Assembly: GCF_024679095.1 (NCBI RefSeq)
Contig: NW_026111674.1
Coordinates: 1 to 64,000 of the forward strand
Direction of reading: 5' to 3'
Source: Eriocheir sinensis
Taxonomy: Eukaryota > Arthropoda > Malacostraca > Decapoda > Varunidae
DNA: 64,000 nt
Made by a program: the position numbers and the translations under genes. Every line of letters begins with the position of its first letter. The stretch's first letter is position 1. The notes beneath the pieces are model-generated. The model did no database searches. It worked only from the letters and a program-made list of their open reading frames with translations, and was not told where the DNA came from. Shown here one piece after another: positions 1 through 11,640 of the stretch.

Positions 1-735
1 TTTTCCTTCAGCTTAGTTCGCCCCAAGTATCCTTCTTTGCCTCTTCCTCTTTCTGTCTCTGTGTGTCTTTGTTTCTCTCAGTCATTCAAGCTATCTATAT
101 ATCTGTCTATCTATCTATCTATCTATCTATCTAATACTTTTCCTTCACCTCAGTACGTCCCAACCTTGCTTCTTCCCTTTTTCCTGACTTTCAATATATC
201 GCCTTGATGCTTACGGTCGCCCCTTGTGTTCCAGAGAAGCAATCAAAGTTACTATTTACCTCCCTTTGCTCCAATCTTCCTTTATTAACTCAACCCTTAA
301 CCCTCTTTCGTCCCGCTGTTTCTTCTCTTTATTTTTTTTTCCTTTCGTATGCATGTAGTTTATGTGTCTCATTCCTACGGTACTTATCCTACCTCTGTTT
401 TTGGTCTGTTTTTTTTTTTTTTTTACTTTGTTTTTGTATATATTGGGAGCTCCGAGTTTCGTGACCTCAGTTTTAACCTCACCTCATTTAAAATGTTTCG
501 GTTTTTACGTTAATCATTCTTATGTTAACTGGGAGCATACGCCTTTTTCTTCCCCTCCTCTTCTTTCGCCTTCCGTCCTTTCCTTCAGTTCAACTCCCAC
601 TCTGCTCCTGCCTCCTCTCGTACTTTACTTTGGTCATCTGTGTTGTCACCTTCAGAGTATCGTCCATCTTTTCTGTTCCACTATATGTTCTCCACTTCAG
701 TCCAAAATGTTGTAACCCGCAAGCGAACGAGACCA
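1..735. other. T/C-rich non-coding sequence with a (TATC)n microsatellite
   Basis: Low-complexity pyrimidine-rich DNA. A CTAT tetranucleotide run lies at about 91-133, and there is a T14 run near 410-424. Frames that stay open here translate as Leu/Phe/Ser-rich strings expected from T/C-rich DNA. No gene is supported. Confidence 0.8.
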
Positions 736-739
736 TAAA

Positions 740-1020
740 TACTTATAGTGAACGGAGACGAGAGATTACGAACGAGAACAAGAATAACTAGCCCAGGAAA
801 GGAAGGAAAGAACAAAGACAAAAAAAAGGAGATAATGCGAATGAAGACTAAGAGGAAAAGGAGAAAGAGGAAGAACGAGAAGAGCTAAACAAGAAATCCA
901 AAGAGAGGGAGAAAGCGTAATAAAACAAATAGAAAAAAAAGGAGTGTAAGGAAGACCAAGATTATGCGAATGAACACGAGGAGGAGGACGACAACGAGGA
1001 CGAGGAGGCGGAGTAGGAAG
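740..1020 (+). repeat. Purine-rich tract (A/G on plus strand)
   Basis: About 280 bp almost entirely of A and G on the plus strand, with GAGGA and AAGGA blocks. It ends in a GAGGAGGACGACAACGAGGACGAGGAGG segment of imperfect GAN triplets. No gene is seen. Confidence 0.7.
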
Positions 1021-1620
1021 TACCACCAAATCCCATCTTCTTACTCCTTTCTACCCCCCTCGAAAAGCCCTACTAAGCCCTCTACCCAGACCAACTAACT
1101 ACCTTGGTCTCCCGGATAAGCAGCACGGGCCTATCTAAAGCCGCGTTATACCTTCACACGGCGAGGCTGCGTGAATTGGTGGAGGCTGAGGCTCTTAAAC
1201 CCCCATTGTTGGCCCGTAGTGCTGTGTCGTTTCGTTTAGTCTGGTTAATTGAAGCTGCTAACTGATGATGCCAAGAATATTGTCCTAAAGGATGCTGTGT
1301 GTTGTCCCTAAACGATGCTGTGAGGATTGGTGCAAGGAGTCCTATGTGTGTGAGTATCCTTTGTTCCCTGTTCCCCTTCCATGCTTGTCCTTCTTCCCGA
1401 CTCCTTCTCCTGTTGTACGTTGCCCATAGAGGATGTTGTAAGGAGTCCTATGCGTATGTGTGTGTGTATGTGTCCTTTGTCTCCCGTGTCCCCTCCAAGC
1501 CTATCCTTCTACACGAATCCTCTTCCTCCTTCCCTCCTCCTCCTCCTCCTCCTCCCCCTCGCTCCCTCAGGCCCTCAAGTGTTGATCCAGAGGCTGCGTA
1601 AAGAGATTAGGCCGTAGAGT
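1020..1620 (+). repeat. Mixed sequence containing a two-copy direct duplication, period about 106 bp
   Basis: Two diverged copies share AAGGAGTCCTATG (starting near 1,334 and 1,440), then a GTGTGT stretch, TCCTTTGT and a CCTTCT segment. The copies span roughly 1,315-1,404 and 1,432-1,521. A short (TCC)n follows at about 1,535-1,553. The rest is unremarkable sequence. Confidence 0.6.
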
Positions 1621-1659
1621 TTTCCCGTTGAATATTATGCAAGGAAATCGTCTGATGTG

Positions 1660-1925
1660 GGCCCGGCCGAGTCTTAGGCAGCCGAACTGAGGCGAGGCGG
1701 GACGGACAGACAGGTAGGCAGATCTTCCCCACATTCACCCATCCATCTCCCTCTTGGAATGTTGGCTTAGGTGGTGCGAGGTAGGACAGACAGACAGACA
1801 AACACGCTCAGGCCAGCTATGTACCAGTTCCTCCATCTCTAGGAACTGCAGGAATAACGTATGACGGACAGAAAAAAAGACAGACAAACAGAAAGACAGA
1901 CAGACAAGCCCGTTTAGGACCCACC
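1660..1925 (+). repeat. Interspersed GACA/GACG repeats
   Basis: Clusters of CAGACAGACA and GGACAGA recur at about 1,700, 1,785, 1,865 and 1,885-1,905, separated by unique sequence. The short frame here is an artefact of the repeats. Confidence 0.5.
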
Positions 1926-2394
1926 TACCTTAGGGAACGTAAGAATTGATCAGAGTAATTCTTAAGTATTTCATCCACGGTTCTGTTCTCACCTGTATCA
2001 AAGTCTACCGTGTCACACCTTGCCAGCACCTCATGTTACCTGTCACCACCTGTTCTGAAGGTCGGAGGTGAACACGAGAAAGAGAAAGTCATATTATAAT
2101 CAGTGTGAGTAGTCACACACAATCACTTAACATCACTAACATCCTTCAAATTATTATTACTACGTCTTATGCAATACTCATAACACTAATGCTCGTCCTG
2201 CTCACCAGCCACCACCATGTTCTTTTTCCACCAGGAAATAACCTCTTTAAATTTATCTTTCCCCTCAGACCACACGCTTCCTCTGTTTCCTCATTGTGTT
2301 AAGTCCATCCTCGGTGCCTTGGTCTTGTACTGGCCCGGCTTTTTACCGACGGCGGGGCTTCTTTTCCTCCTCGCCGGCACATCCTTCAAGCCCC

Positions 2395-2409
2395 ATTTGC
2401 ATAACAATA
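2395..2409 (-). promoter_or_regulatory. SOX-POU (Sox-Oct) composite motif match
   Basis: The plus strand reads ATTTGCATAACAATA. Its reverse complement, TATTGTTATGCAAAT, fits the composite SOX (ATTGTT) plus POU octamer (ATGCAAAT) element in the spacing known from animal enhancers, except for one terminal base. Function is inferred from the motif only. It lies 130 bp upstream of the giant (CT)n tract. Confidence 0.3.
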
Positions 2410-2536
2410 GTGGCTCCCGCTAGTAAGCAGCAAAATTAAGAACACTTCCTTTTGTTGTTGCATTTCTTTATCTTTCCGCGTCGGGTGTTTAAAAGGTCGA
2501 AGAGAAACGATGCAGCGGCGGCGGCTTTCCAGACTC

Positions 2537-3535
<999 letters not shown>

Positions 3536-4465
3536 ATTGCTCCTACTGCCACCCTCACCCTCCTCCTCCTCTCCTATCCTCTCCTTTATCCTCTTTCCTC
3601 CTCGTCTCCTGCTCCTCTCCTCCTCTTCTCCTTCCCTTCTTTTATCTATCCTCTTCCCTCTTGTCCTATCCTGCCACCCTCGCCCTCTTCCTTTTTTTTC
3701 CTCTTCTGTTCTCTTTTCTCTCCTCTATCCTCTTCTTTATCCTCTTCTCTCTGTTTTCCTCCTGCTCATTCTCTTCTCTCCCCTCCTCTCTTCTCTTCTC
3801 TTTTGCTGTCTCTCCTCTATCATTTTCACTCCTGTTTTCCTTCCGTTCTTTCTCTTCTTTTTTCTTACCTTTCCTACCATCTCCCTTCTCTCTCCTCTTC
3901 TTTCTTTTCTTTATCTCTTTCCCTCTTCATGTGTTTCCTGTCATTCCTATTTTCTCCATTCTGCGTTCTCCTCTTCCTCCTTCAACTCTCCTCACAGGCT
4001 TTCCTTTCTCTCCTCCTCCTCCTTCGGTCTTCTTTCTCCTCCCCTTCTCTGCTTCTTCCTCTTCTCCGCCCCTTCCTTCAATTCCACTTTCACTCTGCAC
4101 CTTCTTCATCTTCTCGTACTTCAACTTTCTGCAACCCTTTCATCTCTCATTCCCCCTTTTCTTTGCCTTTCCATCTCCTCGCCCTTCTCCTCCTTTTCCT
4201 CTTGGTTCTGCCTTCCTCAAATCTTCCATTCCACGACTTTCATTCTTCACGTGTCGTCTTGAATTTCCTTCTTTCAAACCATTCCGTGCACTTTAAAATC
4301 CTCCTTCCTCTCTCTCCTTACCTCCATCCTTCCTTCCTTCCTTCCCTCTCAGTCTCCTTTCCCTTCGTCCTTGTCGCCTCTCCCTCCCTCCTTCCATCCC
4401 TCCCTCCCTTCCTCCCTTCCTTCCCTTTCCCAAGTCGTCCCTTTCATCTTGTCTTCCCTCATGAG
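3536..4465 (+). repeat. Polypyrimidine tract, about 0.9 kb
   Basis: The plus strand is overwhelmingly C and T (TCCTC, TTCTC and CCTTCC blocks), with scattered purines. All three plus frames stay open for 200+ codons, because stop codons need A and G. The encoded Ser/Leu/Phe/Pro strings resemble no protein. It ends with CCTTCC-type repeats at about 4,325-4,432. Confidence 0.85.
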
Positions 4466-4980
4466 CCATCAGTCTTCCCTTCTACAATGGACACTCAAGT
4501 AACGTTAGCGATTATTTTCTAAGATATGATAAAAGAAAAAAAAAACTAATAAAAAAAGAGCCGTCGTGTGTATGTGTTTGGGATTGCGTGTGCGTGTGTG
4601 CGTGTACGTATATGTCAGTCAATTTCTTGAGGCGAAGTTGTTCCCAGCCACGTCAGACCAGCCGCGGGACTTGCATGATTGGCGGCGCTGCACGAGGGGA
4701 TTGGATGAGGCGGGTGTGGAGATGATTGGCAACACTGATATGCTCAGGACTAAAGGGGAGGGCAAACACTCGGCCGCTGCAGCTGTGTACTCGGGCCCAA
4801 GAAGATGTTAAGCCCGACCGTCCCTCAGGCGCACTCCCCCGCCGAGGTGCCTGGAGTGACGGCCAAAGGGTGTAGGCGGGTGGGTGGGAGGTGCCAGGAA
4901 GCGCCGTTGACTAAAAAGGGAGTTTCTTATATCAGGAAGTAACAGTGGTAGGGTAGGGAATGGCAGGAGTGAGTGGGAGG
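4466..4980. other. Mixed GC-richer sequence, no gene recognised
   Basis: Ordinary sequence with a GT-rich patch at about 4,565-4,610 and GC-rich stretches near 4,640-4,860. The open frame here (about 80 codons) shows no domain or composition typical of a real protein. Confidence 0.55.
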
Positions 4981-5270
4981 AGGGGGGGTAGCACTGGTAG
5001 GGTATAGGATGGTAGGGGTTAGGATGTGGGTGAGCGGTGAAAGGTTAGGCTAGGCTAGGGTGAGGGATGGGGGTGAGGGATGAAAGGTTAGGATAGGTTA
5101 GGTTAGGAGGGGTGATGGGTGAGAACATAGGTCAGGTTTGGGCTGGGGATGAGAGGTTAGGTCAGGTTAGGTTAGGTTTAGAGGGGTGAGGTTTGAGAAC
5201 TTAGGTCAGTTTTGGGCTGGGGATGAGAGGTTAGGTTAGGTTAGAGTGGGGAGTAGAGTGAGGGGTGAGG
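4978..5270 (+). repeat. TTAGG-type (AGGTT)n-rich degenerate tandem repeat
   Basis: G-rich sequence with repeated GGTTAGG and AGGTTAGGTTAGG blocks, the arthropod telomere pentamer permuted, mixed with GGGATGAGAGGTTAGG. A longer unit of about 75-80 bp containing TAGGTCAG...TTTGGGCTGGGGATGAGAGG is duplicated (copies near 5,126 and 5,200). This is a degenerate interstitial telomere-like repeat. Confidence 0.7.
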
Positions 5271-5690
5271 GGAAGACCAGCAGCGGACTAAGTCAATACA
5301 TTAGATCTTCAACGAATGCATTTTATCGTTATTTTATTCAATACAGGAAGCGCGGTTAACTTGAAAAGGTGCTATTAAGTAATGGCTCTGGTGCGGCGGA
5401 AAAGGTTGTGGATAGGGAAGTTCTGGGTGCATTCTACAGACTACGACAGTAAATTAAGATCTTACGACGTACCCATTTTAGAAGCCTTGTATATATATCG
5501 AGAGGTGTCAGTGTTAGGGAGGAAGAGAAGAAATAAGAGTAATAATTATGACAAAAGAAATAAATGATAGTAAAGATCAGAAACAAAACAAAACATGATG
5601 AAAAGGAGGAGTAGGAACAGGATGATGAAGCAATCGTATCAAGACGCCTCGCCACCCGAATTTGACCTCTCTTTTGGCTACACTTTACTT
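5270..5690. other. Mixed AT-rich sequence, no gene recognised
   Basis: A frame of 61 codons at 5,382-5,567 begins with TTG or CTG-type context rather than a good ATG. It has no recognisable domain, so I do not call it a gene. Confidence 0.5.
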
Positions 5691-5768
5691 TTGTCTATTA
5701 TGGGAGCGGTGAGTAGCAGGCTTTTTTTTCTACACCCTTGAGCCGTCTCCTTTGTTGTAAAAAAAATG
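5690..5768 (+). mobile_element. SINE-like or retroposon 3' tail (dispersed family copy A)
   Basis: Contains GGGAGCGGTGAGTAGCAGG, a T-run, then CCCTTGAGCCGTCTCC, TTTGTTGT and an A8 tail. The same ordered blocks recur near 42,780-42,866 and, more diverged, at 31,360-31,425 and 45,658-45,962, always in the same orientation. Shared blocks ending in an A-run suggest a retroposed element tail. No internal promoter or body is recognised, so the class is inference. Confidence 0.5.
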
Positions 5769-6900
5769 GTAATTTTAATAGTAACAGCGATAGTAATAAG
5801 AGGATAAAGAAGTGGAAAAATAGATGATGAAAAAGAGGAGTAGGAGGAGGACGACGTTGAAGGACTCGGGTGACGTAATGGCCTGAATAATTGATTTGGA
5901 AGAAAAGAAGTGTTGATTGCAGGTCGCCTTCCCGAGGGGCCGCGGGGTAAGAATTAAAGGTGGGTAGAGGAGCCTGTAAACGGAAGCCAAGCCAAACAGA
6001 GGAGAGACGGAAGGAAGGAAGAGACGAAAGAAGGAAAAAAGATAAAATATACAGATTAGAAGAAAAAAAATGGTGCACCGGGAGATTAAATAAATGAGGG
6101 AGAGACAGGTAGAGAAAAGACAGACATATTGAAAGGCAAAGAAGCGGAAAGGCATACAGGTAGACAGATAGATAGATAAACATATATAGAAGCAAACAGG
6201 CATGGCTACAAAGAACAAAATACGAAGAATATCAAATTAAAAAAGGTAGAAATAACAAACATGAGAGTAGAATCGGACGGAAGGAAAGAAATAAGAGAAA
6301 TAAGCAGAAAAAAAAACATCCCCTCAGAAAAAGGTTGTGTGTTATATGAACGAAAGAAATCAAATAATAAAAACATACTACAGTGACTTGGATATTGACA
6401 CCAAAAAGATAAATATGTGTTTGTTCTTTTGTTCTGGTTTCAAGGGAATATTAAAGAGCGTAAGACCGTGAACGCTGTAGGAGTGGGTCGAGGCCATAAA
6501 TTCTGTAGTACGCCAGATTAAAGTGTATATTTGTGAGCCAAGGAAAAATACGAGGACCTAATTTGAGTATGCTAAGAGAATCCCGGATGTAATTAAGTAG
6601 ATCCACTAAATTATGATGTTCGTAAATAAGCTTTTTAGACATATTTAAGTGTATAAGTATTTCCCTCTGGTGGCTAAAACGCAGAGAGATAAAGACAGAG
6701 AAAGAGGGATACCAAGATAGAGAGATAGATAGTAACATAAAAAAACAGAGACGTAGGAAGAGACATAGAGAGATAGAGAGACATATAGAGATAGAGACAG
6801 AGAGAGATAGAAACATTGAGAGATACAAGCAGAAAATCGTTTGAAATATTGAAAAATTACAAATATTGGAGAAACAGAAACTAATGGCTGTGTTCAAATA
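5768..6900. other. A/G-rich non-coding sequence
   Basis: Purine- and A-rich on plus, with ATAGAGAGATAGA-type repeats at about 6,685-6,830. The 148-codon minus frame that crosses this stretch is Leu/Ser/Phe-rich where it reads the repeat. Its N-terminal half is unlike any family I know. Confidence 0.6.
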
Positions 6901-8200
6901 TATAGTGCAATGTTATAGAAGGCATTAACATCTTTCCCACGGTTCACTATCATCTGCGTCTTTCATTCACTATCATTAAATTCTCATCTATAACTTTTTT
7001 TTTCTATTTTTCATTTTCACTCACTTTTTTTTTTACTGTTCCATATTCGCCATCATCTCCATCTTCCATTCACCATCACTTTTATTTATTTCTTTTTTTC
7101 TACTTTCCCTCTTCCCCTTATTGCTTCTCGGGGCTCCGTTTCAGCTCCTAAGAAAATATATTAATAAGATTCTTTTCCCGTTATTATTTTCTACCAGACA
7201 GCTTAATTTTCCAAAGAATCTTACGTAATACTTCTTATCATGGAAGGATGAGAGGAGGTCTGCCCTGGTCCCCTCCCTCCACCTCCACCACCACCTCCTC
7301 CGCCTTCGCCTCCGCCTCCGTCGTCTGCTCCTCTTTCTCCTCGCTCTTCCAACTTCATGAGAAACTTATCAAGATCGATTCTCTTTTTTTGTCCCGAAGA
7401 TTATAGTAACAAGTTTGTAAAGCCACGAGTTTAGGAAATAGTTATAGAGTTTTTAAAGTTTTCTAATCCGTTGTTTCGCGACAAGGATATAGCTAGCAGA
7501 CGAGCCTCCCTCATTCACCATCATTATTTTTTCACTGCTGTCTGCTGTTTGTATTAATGTGAAGGGGTATTAGTAGTTTCAGTGTACTTCGATATGGACT
7601 TGTTCGAATATTCATCCCGGTTTGCGTTTGTGAAGGTAAAAGTGTCTCATGTTTTGCTCTAAGTTGATATCCAGTTAGTTTATTCTCTGTTTCTACAACC
7701 GTTTAATAGTTGCTTTCATACATCTAAAAAACGACACAACATTACGTAACGTGGCATAACATTACATTTATTTTTCAAGCATCTAAAGAACGACTTACAA
7801 CATAACGAAACGCCTTACTATGATGACTTAGCTCACTTTCCATTATGTTACTCGGTTGTCAATCTTATAAAAACCTCCATAAGGATTTTCCGCCGAGATG
7901 TTTATATGTAAATACTTTTAAAGCTGTTCCCCCCTTAAAAAAGTTGTCGGGGCTAAGTCGGAATTGACAGATGAGGACGAGCGACCCATCCGACACTCGT
8001 CACATTAAAGAAACACACTGTCGGAAAGTTTTCATTCACAACTCCATTATATCTGTCCCTCTTTTTTTATTGGTATTAGTTTTAGTGGAAGATGGATGAC
8101 TGTCGGGCTCCAGAAGAGAGGAACAAACGTCATTTTTTTCTCTCTCCATCAACGTTTTTTTTTTTCTTTATATAGTTGAGTTATTGATGACATGAGCGGT
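6900..8200. other. AT-rich mixed sequence, no gene recognised
   Basis: Holds a CTCC/CACC pyrimidine patch at about 7,260-7,350 and T-runs. A weak duplication of CATCTAAA-AACGAC followed by ACAACAT lies near 7,720 and 7,780. Nothing else is supported. Confidence 0.5.
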
Positions 8201-8204
8201 GTAG

Positions 8205-8765
8205 TTTTATGCTTTTGTTTGGTCACATAACTCAGAACTTTACTCTGTTTATTTGTTTGTTTGTTTGTTTGGGTGTAAGGAGGATGTATAGATATGTACT
8301 TTTTCATTTTTTTTCATTTTTTTTTTTTTGTTTCCCTCTTCTTCACTTTCATCTTTGTTTTCATCCGCTTTCATCCTTTTTCTCTTTCTTTTTCTATAGC
8401 TTCTCAGTTTCATGGCAATCTTTTTTTTTCATCTTTTCTTCCCTTTTTATATTTGTTTTCTTTGTTCCTTTATCTTCACATTCATCATCTTTTTCCTTTT
8501 ATATTCTGTTTTCGTCTCAACATTTTTGGTATAGTTCCTTTCTTTTCCGTCCTTATAATTTCCTTCTTCTATTTTTTTTTATTCTCGCTGATTTATTTAT
8601 GTCTTCTCCTTACATGATTATTTCCTTTTTTATCCTTTTCTCCTTTCATACTGTCTATACTATCTCCTTCGTCCCTGTCTACGTATTTCTCTCATCTTTA
8701 TCATCCTCTCCACGCCTTACTGCATTTTCTAATAACCGTCTGTCTCATATTGCCTCATAATGCTC
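8205..8765 (+). repeat. T-rich polypyrimidine tract
   Basis: TTTGTTTGTTTG at about 8,250-8,270 leads into about 450 bp of TTTTC/CTTTT sequence. The 183-codon Phe/Ser-rich frame is a composition artefact. Confidence 0.7.
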
Positions 8766-8839
8766 TTCTCTTCTTCTCTGCTTCTTCCCACATTTCTTCC
8801 AGCTGTCTCTATTTCTTCCTCTTTTGTTGCTGGTGATGG

Positions 8840-8870
8840 TGTAGGAGGAGGAGGAGGAGGAGGAGGATAA
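8840..8870 (+). repeat. (GGA)n microsatellite
   Basis: About nine GGA or GAG triplets within otherwise mixed T-rich sequence (8,766-9,060), which holds no recognisable gene. Confidence 0.85.
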
Positions 8871-9061
8871 TTAGTTTTGCTGTTGATTGTTTTTTCCATG
8901 TTTACTTCTTCATGGATGTAATTTTCTGGGTATGTCGATGTTTGGGATTGCCGTTCATGAGGTGTTTTTTGTATCGTTTTAATTTAGTTTTCTGAGGTCA
9001 AACAGCAACATATTTTACACTGCTGGACTTGATTTTGAAGGGACTGAAACCAAAGCCTTTC

Positions 9062-9545
9062 TGATCCTCTTCTTTCACCTCTCTTCTTCCTTATCCTCTC
9101 TTTGCTACATCCTCCTGCGTATTCACTCACCTCTCCTCTTCCATCTTCTCCCATCTTTCACCTTTCTTCTTCTTCCTTTCCTCATCTTTGCTGCATCTTC
9201 CCATGTATTCACTCACCTCTCCTCTTCCATCTTCTCCCATCTTTCACCTTTCTTCTTCTTCCTTTCCTCATCTTTGCTGCATCTTCCCATGTATTCACTC
9301 ACCTCTCCTCTTCCTTCTTCTCCCATCTTTCACCTTTCTTCTTCTTCCTTTCCTCATCTTTGCTGCATCTTCCCATGTATTCACTCACCTCTCCTCTTCC
9401 TTCTTCTCCTATCTTTCACCTTTCTTCTTCTTCCTTTCGTCATCTTTGCTGCATCTTCCCATGTATTCACTCACCTCTCCTCTTCCTTCTTCTCCTATCT
9501 TTCACCTTTCTTCTTCCTCCTTTCCTCATCTTTGCTATATTTTTT
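9062..9545 (+). repeat. Minisatellite, 86-bp unit, about 5.5 copies
   Basis: The unit runs CTTTGCTGCATCTTCCCATG, then TATTCACTCACCTCTCC, TCTTCCATCTTC, TCCCATCTTTCACC and TTTCTTCTTCTTCC. Copies begin every 86 bp (about 9,104, 9,190, 9,276, 9,362, 9,448), differing by a few bases. Because 86 is not a multiple of 3, the same peptide appears in three successive frames, which rules out a selected protein. Confidence 0.95.
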
Positions 9546-9654
9546 TCCACCTCTGTTCCACCTCCCCTTCCTCCCATCACTCCTTGTAACGCTTATTCAT
9601 GGCCGGCTAAAGATATAACTCCTGTAAGATATTGACGCACGTTTGAATAAGGAA

Positions 9655-10235
9655 CACACTTTTATTTCCCCTATTCGATCCTTCCCACAACCTCATCTCC
9701 CTTCCCTCACTTCCCATCCCTCATTCTCTCCTTCCTTCAATGCTCCTTTCCCTCCCTGGCTTTGTTCCCTCACCTTCTGTCCCTCTTTCTCTCCTTCCCG
9801 CCAAGCCTCAGTTCCCTTTGTGACTTTCCTCCCTTTCGTCTCTCTCTTCTTCTTCCCTCCTTCCCTCCTCGTTTTCCTCCTTCTCTCCTTCCCTTTCACT
9901 TTCTGTCGACTTTGTGCCTTTCCTTATTTCTCTCTTCTTTAAATCTCCTCTATCCATTATTTTCTTTCCCCATTTCTCCTTCCCCATCTCTCATGTTCCT
10001 ATCCTCTTGTACCCTCCCTGACCTCCCTCTCTCTATTTTACTCCTTATCTCCTTCATCTGTGCTTATCTATACTTCTCTCCTCTTCTTTTCTCTTCCTTC
10101 CATATTCTCCCTCCATTCCTCCTTCCCTCAATCCCTCCCCGTCCTTTATGCTCCCATTCTTCTCTCCTCTCCCCTGCTTCTTCCTCTCACCCTCATCCCT
10201 TTCTGCCTTTCATCCTTTTGCGCTGCGTGATAAAA
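9655..10235 (+). repeat. Polypyrimidine tract
   Basis: CCCTCCTTC/TCTCC-rich plus strand for about 570 bp, starting just after a short mixed spacer. Overlapping long frames on plus are artefacts of missing purines. Confidence 0.8.
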
Positions 10236-10745
10236 CTCGCGACTTGTGGACCGAATAAAGGCACTACAGTATTACCTTCCTGCCGCCGCTGCCGCCTCTC
10301 TTGGAAAAGGAGAGCGCCCGACGTGGTGACAAGGCTCCTGGTGATGTCCCTAGACGCCCCCCTTTGCCTGATATTTGTTGCGGGTGAGGTATTGAGGTCT
10401 TAAGGGGGTTGTAGGAGACTTTGTTGTTAGGTAAGCGATGGAGATGAGGGTATAAGATGCTGGTGATGGTGATGCTGATGTTTCTGTTATTTGATATTTT
10501 GACTTCGTTTCTTTCGTGTCTTTCCTTTTTGTGTGTGAAGTGTTAGTGTTTTTTGGTCGGTACTCCTTTCTTCTTCTTTATTAGTGTTTTATCTTTGTTT
10601 TTTACCGTAGATGAGTGGGTTTCTTTGTTAGTGAAGCTGAAGGTGTATAGGATTTCATTTCCTTTCTCGCTATAAGAACGGAAATGATCAGTACCATCCA
10701 TATGTCCTTTTTCTCACTCCCTCGTTCTTTTTCTCTCTTCATCAT
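10236..10745. other. Mixed sequence, no gene recognised
   Basis: Begins with a GC-richer patch (10,220-10,400), then T/G-rich sequence with GATGGTGATGCTGATG at about 10,463-10,480. No gene or structured RNA is evident. Confidence 0.5.
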
Positions 10746-11060
10746 TCTCACTCCCCCCCCCACCCCACCCCCGCTCTCTCTCTCTCTCCCCCCTCACTCC
10801 CTGTCGCACTCCCTGTTACTCTTATTATTACTCCTACTATTATTATCACTGGAAAAATAGACATCAACAAAAACACTGTTACAGACAAACAGGGAAAACG
10901 AGACAGACAAACTAACAGATAATAACAGACACACAAGGACCAAGATCCCAACGACGCCAGCATCACCTCCTCCTCCTCCTCCATCCTCTTCCTTCTTCTC
11001 TTCCTTCTCCTCCTCCTCCTCCTCCTCCTTCTCCAATCCCTGCTCGTGCCTCGCCAGCTG
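10746..11060 (+). repeat. C-rich, CT and (TCC)n low-complexity block
   Basis: A CCCCCCCCCACC patch at about 10,754-10,770 is followed by a short CT run. Interrupted (ATT)n-like and ACAGACA sequence comes next, then (CCT)n at 10,968-11,035. Confidence 0.7.
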
Positions 11061-11129
11061 CAGCATCAAGAGGGAGAGATGTGAAGGCTCGCCGTGTAGG
11101 TGTTGGTGGATGCGCGTGTTGATCTCCCT

Positions 11130-11131
<2 letters not shown>

Positions 11132-11187
<56 letters not shown>

Positions 11188-11190
11188 GTG

Positions 11191-11222
<32 letters not shown>
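11132..11222. repeat. (CT)n-(GA)n inverted repeat
   Basis: About 54 bp of CT repeat (11,132-11,185) and about 29 bp of GA repeat (11,194-11,222) flank the short spacer CTGTGGCT. The arms are complementary and can fold into a hairpin or cruciform. A GT-rich block follows at 11,293-11,330. Confidence 0.9.
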
Positions 11223-11225
<3 letters not shown>

Positions 11226-11489
11226 TTCCGTCACTGTCCTTCTGTTATTGGTTAGTTTGTTTGTTTGCAGTTTTATGGCTCTTGGTCCTCTGCGTGTGTG
11301 TGTGTGTGTGTGCGTGTGTGTGTAGAGTGTAGTGTGTCGTGTTTTTTTTCTGTTTTTTTCCCGTTAATTTGTTTGTCTCTTGCTCAACCTGTTTGTCTGT
11401 TGGTGTGGCTTTCTTTCTGTTACTCTCATGATAATAATAGTAACAATAATGATAACGATAATAACAACAACTTTATATAAACAATAATG

Positions 11490-11640
11490 ACCAGCCTTAT
11501 ATGGAGAGAAAAAAGGGCTGGGAAAGAACAATTTTGGCAGCCTTATATGGAGAGAGAAAAAGGGCTGAGAGAAAACAATAGTGACAGCCTTATATGGACA
11601 ACCTAAGGGCAGACATAAAACACTAAAAACACCAACCTTA
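11490..11640 (+). repeat. Minisatellite, about 47-bp unit, 3 copies
   Basis: CAGCCTTATATGG followed by AGAGAGAAAAAGGGCTG recurs at about 11,492, 11,538 and 11,585. A fourth, decayed copy (CCAACCTTATACTG) is near 11,630. Confidence 0.75.

Noticed and set aside
5382..5567. 61-codon plus-strand gene
   Set aside because: Short, Arg/Lys/Tyr-rich, ends in A-rich DNA, no family recognised.
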